From NCBI GenBank assembly GCA_900754805.1, contig CAAEEE010000313.1, positions 1 to 9,078 of the forward strand: 9,078 nt of DNA. The letters are read 5' to 3'. Below the pieces are notes generated by a model. The model worked only from the letters and a program-made list of their open reading frames with translations. It did no database searches and was not told where the DNA came from. A program made the position numbers and the translations under genes. The stretch is from Clostridia bacterium (GTDB lineage Bacteria; Bacillota; Clostridia; Peptostreptococcales; Anaerovoracaceae). Numbering within the stretch: position 1 is the stretch's first letter; every line of letters begins with the position of its first letter. This document shows positions 1-6,743 of this stretch, piece after piece.

Positions 1-1072
1 CCTGAATCGTTTCAATACCGAAGTTGTTCAGGCCTTTGGCGGTTTCTTTCAGCAAAGGCGCCGCGCCGCAGATAATCAGGCGCAGGTGACCTCCCATGCC
101 TTCGATAATCTTTGAGAAGACTTTTCTGCGCATCCAGACACTTCTAAAACCCGGGATTTTGGTCAAGGAAAGTCCGAAATTTACCTTACCCTCCATGCCC
201 TCTTTGCGGATTTTCTGCCATATTTTCTTGTACATATTTTCAACCAAAAGCGGTACGCCGACGAAAACCGTCACACCGTATTCGGCTAGGTTTTTGCTGA
301 TATATTTCAGACCGTCGCAGAACACGCTGCAGGCTGCGGATGCCATAAAAACAAGCACACCGACCAGTCCAAAGCTGTGATGAAGCGGAAGAAATGCCAT
401 GTTGACATCCGACACATAGAACCTTTCGTAATGCTGCATATCGGTGATATTGCTCATAATATTCTTATGGCTGAGCATAACCGCCTTCGACATGGAAGTC
501 GTTCCCGATGTGAATAAAATCACCGCCATATCTTCGGCTGCAATCTGCGCGTCATAAAATGCCGTACTTCCGTTTAAAATTGCCTGCTCGCCGATTTTTT
601 TCATTTCGCTCAGGTTTTCTTCCTCGCCCGTCATTTTATAGACTTTAATGTCAAGAGGAGCTTCGCTCTCTTCCTTCAATGTCAAAGCTTCCTTCACCAA
701 AGGTTCGTGCTTCTTATCGCAGAAGATTGCTTTGGCATCGCTTCGCTCAAGGCAGCTGCGAAGCTCTGTCGCTGTAAAGCCTTTATCAAGCGGTACGGCT
801 ACGCCTCCCCCGCACACAATCGACAGGAAGACCTGAAACCACGGATAAGAGTTTTCGCCGATAATGGCAACGCGTTCTTTGCCCAGTCCGTCTTCATAAA
901 GCGCAGTTCCGAGATTACGGACTTCCGTAAGCATCTCGAAGAAAGAGATTTTGCGTATTTTCCCCTGTTCTTTTCTTTTAAATGCCGGTTCCCCCGGGAA
1001 TTTCTTCACGACGAGGTTCAGCATTTCCTTTATCGTTTTTCCGTTATTGATATAGCGTTTTTTACTTCTCAT
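1..1072 (-). CDS. AMP-forming acyl-CoA synthetase (long-chain type), N-terminal part, runs off window
   Basis: This is a partial gene: 357 codons are present and the C-terminal part lies beyond base 1. The product should activate a carboxylic acid, probably a fatty acid, with ATP and load it onto coenzyme A in the cytoplasm. The adenylation core is visible. The phosphate-binding A3 motif ILFTSGTTSMSKAVMLSH lies near residues 185-202, a LPLHHSFG motif near 228-235, an MYKKIW segment typical of long-chain ligases near 280, and CGAAPL near 335-340. A3 departs from the usual TSGTTGxPKG form. Two in-frame ATGs exist, at 1078 and 1072. The AGAGG at 1081-1085 is only 2 bases from the first but 8 from the second, so I chose 1072. 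The gene begins 35 bases after the YgiQ-family stop and has its own promoter. Adenylation-family membership is secure; substrate chain length is inferred. It could also act as an acyl-ACP or other acid ligase. Confidence 0.88.
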   Translation of the reverse strand, partial: MRSKKRYINNGKTIKEMLNLVVKKFPGEPAFKRKEQGKIRKISFFEMLTEVRNLGTALYEDGLGKERVAIIGENSYPWFQVFLSIVCGGGVAVPLDKGFTATELRSCLERSDAKAIFCDKKHEPLVKEALTLKEESEAPLDIKVYKMTGEEENLSEMKKIGEQAILNGSTAFYDAQIAAEDMAVILFTSGTTSMSKAVMLSHKNIMSNITDMQHYERFYVSDVNMAFLPLHHSFGLVGVLVFMASAACSVFCDGLKYISKNLAEYGVTVFVGVPLLVENMYKKIWQKIRKEGMEGKVNFGLSLTKIPGFRSVWMRRKVFSKIIEGMGGHLRLIICGAAPLLKETAKGLNNFGIETIQ

Positions 1073-1102
1073 TTCCATTTCCTCTCTTATGCCAAATACA
1101 TC

Positions 1103-1117
1103 TAGTATTAATAACTA
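1103..1117. promoter_or_regulatory. Candidate operator dyad downstream of the acyl-CoA synthetase promoter
   Basis: The inverted repeat TAGT-N7-ACTA has arms at 1103-1106 and 1114-1117 with an AT-rich centre. It covers the end of the ygiQ-like gene and lies about 5 to 20 bases downstream of the predicted start of transcription. A repressor bound there could block the promoter. The arms are only 4 bases and the DNA is AT-rich, so this may be chance. No regulator gene is nearby. Confidence 0.25.
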
Positions 1118-2910
1118 TGTTTTTTGTTATTATATAGCAGACACGGTATCAAGTCAACTCTTCCTGCCTTTTTTAAAGCCTTGCGCACGGTTTCAGCGTT
1201 TTCCCTCTTGTTATAGTGTATCAATGCGCGCTGCATCTTCTTTTCCTCCATATCCTTTGCCACATAAACCGGCCGCATGGTGAACGGGTCGAGCTCCGTA
1301 TAGTACATACAGGTCGCCAGCGTTCCCGGCGTCGGATAAAAATCCTGCACCTGATCCGGCACGAAACCGTATTCCTTCAGAAAAAGCGCAAGTTCTATCG
1401 CGTCATCGAGCGTACTGCCCGGATGGCTGGAAATCAGGTAAGGAATTAAGTATTGTTTCAATCCCAGCCGTTTATTCGTCTGCTTATATTTCTTATCAAA
1501 AGCCAGAAATACATCTGCGGAGGGTTTTCTCATATAGTAGAGCACCTGCGGCGCGATATGCTCCGGTGCCACCTTCAGCGTCCCGCTCACATGGTATTTG
1601 CAAAGTTCTTCAATGAACTTATCCGCTTTCGGGTCCGCCATCAGATAATCGTAGCGAATGCCGGAACGAATAAAGACCTTTTTCACGCCCGCTATGCCGC
1701 GAACTGCCCGCAAAACATCCAGATAGTCGCTGTGGTCTACCTTCATGTTCCCGCACACGCCCGGATACAGGCAGTCCTTATGCGTACAGACACCTTTTGT
1801 GAGCTGCTTTTCACACGCCGGAAAGCGGAAATTCGCCGTTGGCCCACCCACATCGTGGATATAGCCTTTGAAATCTTTTTTTCTTGTCAAAGCCTTTGCT
1901 TCGCGCACAATGGATTCCTTGCTTCGGCTTCTGACCTGTCTGCCCTGATGGTAGGTCAGGGCGCAAAAACTGCATCCTCCGAAGCAGCCCCGCGAGCTCA
2001 CGATGCTGAACTTAATCTCTTTAAATGCCGGAATGCCACCCTGCGCGTCATAGCTCGGATGCCATTCGTTTTCAAAAGGCAGGTCGTAAATGTCATCCAA
2101 CTCCTGTCTTGTGAGCGGCGGCTGCGGCGGATTCTGCACGACATAAACCGTATCGCTGTATTTTTCCGCAAGTGTCGGTGCGGAAACCGCGTCGTGGCTT
2201 CCGTACTGCACCGCAAAGCTCTTCGCATAGGCTTTTTTATCATTTGCTATTTCATCAAAGGACGGAAGAAGAACCACATCCTCCATGCCCGGTTTTTCAA
2301 GGTTCTTAGTGCGGTAGCAGATTCCCCTTACCCATGTAATGTCCCGCGCCTGTATTCCGCTGTCGAGCGCCTCTGCAATTTCGATAATCGCCCGCTCGCC
2401 CATTCCGTAAATCAGAAGATCTGCTTTGGAATCCAGCAAAATCGAGCGGCGCACCTTGTCGCTCCAGTAGTCATAATGTCCCAAACGCCTAAGGCTTGCT
2501 TCCAGTCCGCCGATTATGACAGGTACATCTTTATAGGCTTCTTTCGCGCGGTTTGCGTAGACGATGACCGCGCGGTCGGGACGCCTTCCCGCTTTTCCTC
2601 CCGGTGCGTATTCGTCTGTTTTCCTCCTGTGTTTGAACACCGAGTAGTTGTTGACCATGGAATCAACCACCCCGCTGTTAATCAGAAAGCCCAGACGCGG
2701 CTTTCCGAATATGCGAAAATCCTCAGCCGACTTATAATTCGGCTGAGGTAAAATTGCGACCTTATATCCATATTGTTCGAGGAGCCTGCCTATAATGGCA
2801 GTGCCGAACGAGTGGTGATCCACATAAGCGTCCCCCGTGACAAGCACGAAGTCAACCTCGCTCCACCCGCGCTGCTCCATTTCCATTCTGCTAATCGGTA
2901 AAAAACTCAT
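1108..2910 (-). CDS. ygiQ: YgiQ-family (UPF0313) radical SAM protein
   Basis: The 600-residue protein matches the YgiQ family from end to end. It has the N-terminal family domain (VLVTGDAYVDHHSFG near residues 23-37), then the radical SAM core, then a C-terminal region with the family motif TPGTLATCMYYT. The 4Fe-4S ligands are C309, C313 and C316 (CFGGCSFC, CX3CX2C). After HDVGGPTAN near 352-360 comes a second cysteine group, C366, C375, C380 and C386, also seen in Escherichia coli YgiQ, which may bind another metal centre. The family is expected to cleave S-adenosylmethionine and form a radical in the cytoplasm, but its substrate is not established. The start codon overlaps the stop of permease 2 as ATGA, with AAGGA 5 bases upstream inside that gene, so translation is probably coupled. 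Length is within the normal range for clostridial members. Family assignment is firm; function is unknown. Confidence 0.93.
   Translation of the reverse strand: MSFLPISRMEMEQRGWSEVDFVLVTGDAYVDHHSFGTAIIGRLLEQYGYKVAILPQPNYKSAEDFRIFGKPRLGFLINSGVVDSMVNNYSVFKHRRKTDEYAPGGKAGRRPDRAVIVYANRAKEAYKDVPVIIGGLEASLRRLGHYDYWSDKVRRSILLDSKADLLIYGMGERAIIEIAEALDSGIQARDITWVRGICYRTKNLEKPGMEDVVLLPSFDEIANDKKAYAKSFAVQYGSHDAVSAPTLAEKYSDTVYVVQNPPQPPLTRQELDDIYDLPFENEWHPSYDAQGGIPAFKEIKFSIVSSRGCFGGCSFCALTYHQGRQVRSRSKESIVREAKALTRKKDFKGYIHDVGGPTANFRFPACEKQLTKGVCTHKDCLYPGVCGNMKVDHSDYLDVLRAVRGIAGVKKVFIRSGIRYDYLMADPKADKFIEELCKYHVSGTLKVAPEHIAPQVLYYMRKPSADVFLAFDKKYKQTNKRLGLKQYLIPYLISSHPGSTLDDAIELALFLKEYGFVPDQVQDFYPTPGTLATCMYYTELDPFTMRPVYVAKDMEEKKMQRALIHYNKRENAETVRKALKKAGRVDLIPCLLYNNKKHSY
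1129..1157 (-). promoter_or_regulatory. Sigma-A-type promoter for the acyl-CoA synthetase, inside the ygiQ-like gene
   Basis: On the minus strand a TTGACT -35 box (1152-1157) is followed by exactly 17 bases and a perfect TATAAT -10 box (1129-1134). Transcription would start near 1122, giving a leader of about 50 bases before the ATG at 1072. The boxes lie within the last codons of the upstream radical SAM gene, whose stop is at 1108-1110. This is the best promoter match in the window. That it is active is inferred. Confidence 0.7.
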
Positions 2911-3914
2911 CTCTGTCCTTTATCATACGGAATTCCTTCTGCCTTCGGCACTCTGGAACTCTTCGAAGTAAATGCGAGAACGATCAGTGTAATTACATAT
3001 GGAAGCATGCGGTAAACATATGGGCTGATGCCGATTTCCGCAAGCATATACACGCCGTCTCCGTTGATGTCCAGCGAAGTGTAAATCGCCGCAATACATT
3101 TGAATAAACCGAACAGCAGGCTTCCCAAAGCGATGTTCAGCGGTGTCCAGTTGCCGAAAATCATAACTGCGAGCGCAAGGAAACCATAGCCTGCAACTTC
3201 GCCTGTCGATGTGCAGTTTGCAGTCGTCATCGAATATACATATCCGCCCACGCCTGCAAGGAATCCGGAAAGACCTACTCCCAGGTATCTCATCTTATAT
3301 ACATTAATTCCGAGCGAATCCGCCGCCTGCGGATTTTCACCGCAGGAACGAAGTCTCATTCCTGTCTTTGTCTTGTAAAGGAAAATCGAAACTGCTACGA
3401 AAATAAGTATGCACACATAGGTACTCGGATAAACTTTGTTGATAAACAGGTCAATCAAAGCACCCCAGCTGTAATCCTTCGGAAGTCCGAAAGTCGAAGG
3501 GCGAACCATGAACCAGCCTGCTGCGCTTCCCGTTGCCATTCCCAAAGTGTTCTGCTGTGCAATCATGTAAATGAAGAACAGTACAACCGCAGGTGCGAGC
3601 ATGTTCAGTGCCGTACCGCCGATGGTCTGGTCAGCTCTCAGGTTAATCGCAGAAAACGCAAGGAGCATCGAAAATCCTACCCCGCAGATACCTGTCAAAA
3701 GCATTGCCAGAATCATAACCAGCTGTCCCTGATCTGCGGTGAATCCCATGCCTTGGAACATTCTTATGAAAATTACACCCATAAATGCCCCGAATATCAT
3801 AATACCTTCGAGAGCGAGGTTAATAACACCCGAACGTTCCGCACATACGCCTGCCAAAGCAACAATCATAAGAGGTACTGCATAAAGCATTGTCTGCTGA
3901 ATCAAAAATACCAT
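2907..3914 (-). CDS. nupQ: Nucleoside ABC importer permease 2 (NupQ/YufQ type)
   Basis: This is a 335-residue integral membrane protein of the branched-chain amino acid/ribose permease superfamily, second permease of BMP-type nucleoside importers. It starts in a hydrophobic segment (residues 8-24) and carries the motif GVINLALEG at 29-37, characteristic of this permease subtype. About eight to ten membrane segments can be read. The cytoplasmic loop LRSCGENPQAADSLGI near 188-203 should contact the ATPase. Its partner is the 401-residue permease just upstream, and together they form the channel. The start overlaps that gene by one base (TAATG). A perfect AGGAGG at 3924-3929 sits 9 bases before the ATG inside the preceding coding region. 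The C-terminal tail is short and charged. Nucleoside specificity is inferred from the operon, because sugar and base importers of related families share this fold. The symbol follows the Bacillus subtilis arrangement. Confidence 0.9.
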   Translation of the reverse strand: MVFLIQQTMLYAVPLMIVALAGVCAERSGVINLALEGIMIFGAFMGVIFIRMFQGMGFTADQGQLVMILAMLLTGICGVGFSMLLAFSAINLRADQTIGGTALNMLAPAVVLFFIYMIAQQNTLGMATGSAAGWFMVRPSTFGLPKDYSWGALIDLFINKVYPSTYVCILIFVAVSIFLYKTKTGMRLRSCGENPQAADSLGINVYKMRYLGVGLSGFLAGVGGYVYSMTTANCTSTGEVAGYGFLALAVMIFGNWTPLNIALGSLLFGLFKCIAAIYTSLDINGDGVYMLAEIGISPYVYRMLPYVITLIVLAFTSKSSRVPKAEGIPYDKGQR

Positions 3915-5119
3915 TATTTGTTACCTCCTTCCGCTGCTTCTTTCTTTTTCTTCCTGCCGTTAAGAATCATCTTGAAGATGAGTGCAAATGCAGAAAGATA
4001 TACGATTGTAGCAATAATAATATCTGCTATGTATTCGTTATATGCCGTCATGTACTTGAGCTGTATTCCGGCAACGTTGAGCATTGACATGAAAATACCT
4101 GTAAATACAACGCTAATCGGATGATTTACGGCAAGCAGTGCAACCGGGATGCCGTTGAACCCGTCAGCCGGAAGCGACATGTAGGTGGACCAGTAAAATT
4201 CCGTGTTTCCGGAAAGGAAGTAAAGACTTCCTGCTGCAGAGGCAAGTGCCCCTGCGATTACCATGGATAAGATGATATTCTTCTTATCGTTGATTCCGGC
4301 ATACTTGGCAGCATGTCTGTTAAGACCGCACGCCCGGAGTTCGTATCCGAAAGTGGTCTTTGTCATTACAACCCACATAAGAACCGCAATGATGCATGCA
4401 ATCCAGAATCCGCCGTTTGCCTGTGAACCCGGGAAAAGGACATCCATGCCAAGCTTAGGTGTCGAAATTCCAAGATTCTTAAGCGGAATGGTGTATCCAA
4501 TCTTACCGGCCTCTCCGGCATTTTTAAATACATCATGTGCATCAAACCACCATGTTACAAGGTTTGCTGCAATCCAGTTTGTCATGATGCATGTGATTAC
4601 TTCATTAATATTAAGGAAGGCTTTAAAGAGTCCCGGGATTGCTCCCCAAAGAGCTCCGAGCACAATTCCCGTAAGGAATGCACATACCCAGGCAAGACCG
4701 GCAGGGCACCCGCTTGTCCCCATCCAAATCGCCACGGAAATGCTCCCCATCGTACCCATCAGGTACTGCCCTGCGGCACCGATATTGAAAAGCCCCGTTT
4801 TAAACGCCACTGCAACGGAAAGACCTGTCAAAATAAGCGGTGTCGCACGGAAAAGCATGTTTCCCAGATTGATAGGGTTAAAGCCGAATGTCAACTGACC
4901 CTCCACTCTTCCGGTACTGAACACCCCAAGGAATACAAGACGAATGCCGTCCCATATGCCTTTCATGGAAATATTGTCTTTTGCAAGGCCTACGATAATA
5001 ATTACAATCATTCCGACCGCAAGTCCGATTAAAATCGAAATCAAAGAGGCATAAACAGATTTCGCGCCGTCGGATTTATACCATTTTACTTTCCCGCTTT
5101 CGGGTTCTAATCTAGGCAT
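3914..5119 (-). CDS. nupP: Nucleoside ABC importer permease 1 (NupP/YufP type)
   Basis: The product is a 401-residue inner permease subunit. A polar N-terminal stretch of about 20 residues precedes the first membrane segment (24-47). Further segments lie near 89-107, 115-133, 139-160, 171-193, 236-253, 280-303, 334-350 and 363-385. The motif FNIGAAGQ at 111-118 is the hallmark of this permease family. The loop LRACGLNRHAAKYAGI at 261-276 corresponds to the ATPase-coupling loop of its partner. The lysine-rich C-terminus (GRKKKKE) fits a cytoplasmic end. The gene overlaps the ATPase gene by 8 bases. AGGAGG at 5129-5134 is 9 bases upstream of the ATG, which supports this start. It is longer than permease 2 because of the extra N-terminal segment, as in Bacillus subtilis NupP compared with NupQ. 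Family membership is clear; the exact substrate is inferred. Confidence 0.9.
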   Translation of the reverse strand: MPRLEPESGKVKWYKSDGAKSVYASLISILIGLAVGMIVIIIVGLAKDNISMKGIWDGIRLVFLGVFSTGRVEGQLTFGFNPINLGNMLFRATPLILTGLSVAVAFKTGLFNIGAAGQYLMGTMGSISVAIWMGTSGCPAGLAWVCAFLTGIVLGALWGAIPGLFKAFLNINEVITCIMTNWIAANLVTWWFDAHDVFKNAGEAGKIGYTIPLKNLGISTPKLGMDVLFPGSQANGGFWIACIIAVLMWVVMTKTTFGYELRACGLNRHAAKYAGINDKKNIILSMVIAGALASAAGSLYFLSGNTEFYWSTYMSLPADGFNGIPVALLAVNHPISVVFTGIFMSMLNVAGIQLKYMTAYNEYIADIIIATIVYLSAFALIFKMILNGRKKKKEAAEGGNK

Positions 5120-6659
5120 TCTGTTCTACCTCCTTTCCCTGACGTTTTGCGCCCGACATGTACAGGCCGAGTTCTTCAGGAGTCGTTTCTTTCGGATTGA
5201 GTTCTGCAACAAGTTCGCCTTCATAGATAACGAGAATTCTGTCCGAAAGTCCGAGAACCTCGTCAAGTTCAAGTGACACAAGCAGAATTGCTTTTCCGTC
5301 ATCTCTTTCCTGCACAAGTTGTTTGTGGATATGCTCGATAGCACCGACATCCAGGCCTCTTGTAGGCTGTACGGCAACAACCAAAGGTTCGTTTCTGTCG
5401 AGTTCCCTTGCAATAATCGCCTTCTGCTGATTACCGCCGGACATGGAACGCGCAATCGTAATCGCACCCTGACCCGAACGCACGTCGTATTCTTCAATGA
5501 GCCTGTCCGCATATTTGCGTACTTCGTCGAAACGGATGAATCCATGATTTTGGAACTGTGGCTCTTTGTATTTCTGAAGCACCAAATTCTGCTCAAGCGT
5601 ATATCCGAGAACAAGCCCGTGCTTATGTCTGTCTTCCGGGATATGAGACATTCCGGCTCTGCTTCTCTTTCTGATGGAAGCACCGGAAATATCCGTTCCG
5701 CAAAGAGTAATCCTGCCTGCCGATGCTTTTTCAAGTCCCGTAAGTCCGTAAACAAGTTCTGTCTGCCCGTTTCCGTCGATTCCGGCAATGCATACGATTT
5801 CGCCTTTTCGCACATCAAACGAAACATTCTTCACGGCATCATTTTTGTGAATCCTGGAAGGCACGGTAAGTCCCTCCACCTCCAAAACAACCTCGCCCGG
5901 TTTTGATTCGTCTTTGTCGATTTCAAGCTGTACCGGTCTTCCTACCATCATGTTGGAAAGTTCCTGTTTGTTTGTGTCCTTGGTATTAACCGTGCCGATG
6001 CACTTTCCTTTGCGAAGAACCGTTACCCTGTCGGATACAGCCATGATTTCATTCAATTTATGTGAGATAAACAAGATGGATTTGCCTTCTTTTGCAAAAC
6101 CTCTCATAATTTCCATAAGTTCATCGATCTCCTGAGGGGTCAGAACCGCCGTCGGTTCGTCGAAGATCAGGATTTCGTTTTCTCTGTACAGCATTTTGAG
6201 AATTTCAACTCTCTGCTGCATGCCAACGGTAATATCTTCTACCTTGGCATCTACGTCAACCTTCAGACCGTAACGCTCCGAAAGTTCCATAACCTTTTCT
6301 CTTGCTTCCTTTTTCTTAAGGAATCCCATTTTATCCGTTGTTTCGGCACCCAGAATAATATTATCGAGCACGGTAAACACATCGACCAATTTAAAATGCT
6401 GATGCACCATTCCGATTCCAAGTGCGGTTGCATCATTCGGGTCGTTGATTTCCACAATTTTTCCGTTCTTTCTGATTTCACCTTCTTCAGGTTGATAAAG
6501 TCCGAACAAAACGCTCATAAGCGTTGATTTGCCTGCTCCGTTTTCTCCCAACAGAGCGTGAATTTCTCCCTTCTTAAGCTGAAGGGTAATATCATCGTTT
6601 GCCACAATTCCCGGGAATTCTTTCCTTATGTGGTTCATTTCAATTATATACTCAGACAT
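5112..6659 (-). CDS. nupO: Nucleoside ABC importer ATPase, two fused nucleotide-binding domains (NupO/YufO type)
   Basis: This is a 515-residue double ABC ATPase that powers the importer from the cytoplasmic face. Domain 1 is complete: Walker A GENGAGKST at 38-46, Q-loop Q87, signature TVGMQQR at 144-150, Walker B ILIFDEPT at 163-170, and switch histidine H200. Domain 2 is degenerate in the way usual for this family: Walker A region GIDGNGQTE at 293-301 lacks the lysine, the signature SMSGGNQQK at 405-413 is intact, the Walker B end reads VAVQPTRGLDVGA, and serine replaces the switch histidine. One composite ATP site is therefore probably dominant. The reading frame extends 18 codons upstream to an ATG at 6713, but that stretch crosses a terminator hairpin and has no ribosome binding site. 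The ATG at 6659 is preceded by AAGGAAG at a good distance, so I chose it. Sugar importer ATPases look similar, but the neighbouring BMP lipoprotein supports nucleosides. Confidence 0.93.
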   Translation of the reverse strand: MSEYIIEMNHIRKEFPGIVANDDITLQLKKGEIHALLGENGAGKSTLMSVLFGLYQPEEGEIRKNGKIVEINDPNDATALGIGMVHQHFKLVDVFTVLDNIILGAETTDKMGFLKKKEAREKVMELSERYGLKVDVDAKVEDITVGMQQRVEILKMLYRENEILIFDEPTAVLTPQEIDELMEIMRGFAKEGKSILFISHKLNEIMAVSDRVTVLRKGKCIGTVNTKDTNKQELSNMMVGRPVQLEIDKDESKPGEVVLEVEGLTVPSRIHKNDAVKNVSFDVRKGEIVCIAGIDGNGQTELVYGLTGLEKASAGRITLCGTDISGASIRKRSRAGMSHIPEDRHKHGLVLGYTLEQNLVLQKYKEPQFQNHGFIRFDEVRKYADRLIEEYDVRSGQGAITIARSMSGGNQQKAIIARELDRNEPLVVAVQPTRGLDVGAIEHIHKQLVQERDDGKAILLVSLELDEVLGLSDRILVIYEGELVAELNPKETTPEELGLYMSGAKRQGKEVEQNA

Positions 6660-6679
6660 GTTGCTTCCTTCTCCTCGAT

Positions 6680-6708
6680 AAAAACAAAGGGGGAAAGAAT
6701 TTCCCCCC
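6680..6708 (-). terminator. Intrinsic terminator or attenuator between binding-protein and ATPase genes
   Basis: On the minus strand GGGGGAAA pairs perfectly with TTTCCCCC (arms 6700-6707 and 6689-6696) around a TTC loop. TTTGTTTTT (6680-6688) follows at once. It lies between the binding-protein stop (6744) and the ATPase start (6659). The hairpin should stop part of the transcription, so that the binding protein is made in excess over the membrane components. The three-base loop is tight, but opening the inner A-T pair gives five bases. Confidence 0.72.
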
Positions 6709-6743
6709 TCCATTATTTCGGTTTTAATCCATTAACCCGTAAA

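Noticed and set aside
1453..2751. Long open frame of 432 codons on the plus strand
   Set aside because: It lies entirely antisense to the YgiQ-family gene, its translation has no recognisable domain, and it is rich in Arg, His, Phe and Val in the way typical of mirror frames. The minus-strand protein is a full family match.
4263..4898. Plus-strand open frame of 211 codons opposite permease 1
   Set aside because: It is an antisense shadow of a clear membrane protein gene, with no ribosome binding site and no family likeness.
5126..5827. Second minus-strand frame of 233 codons within the ATPase gene
   Set aside because: It is in a different frame of the same strand inside a fully assigned ATPase and shows no domain.
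5319..5906. Plus-strand open frame of 195 codons opposite the ATPase gene
   Set aside because: It is an antisense shadow without a start signal or a family match.
6660..6713. Upstream start that adds 18 residues to the ATPase
   Set aside because: The extension crosses the terminator hairpin, lacks a ribosome binding site and does not resemble the family N-terminus. The ATG at 6659 has good spacing.
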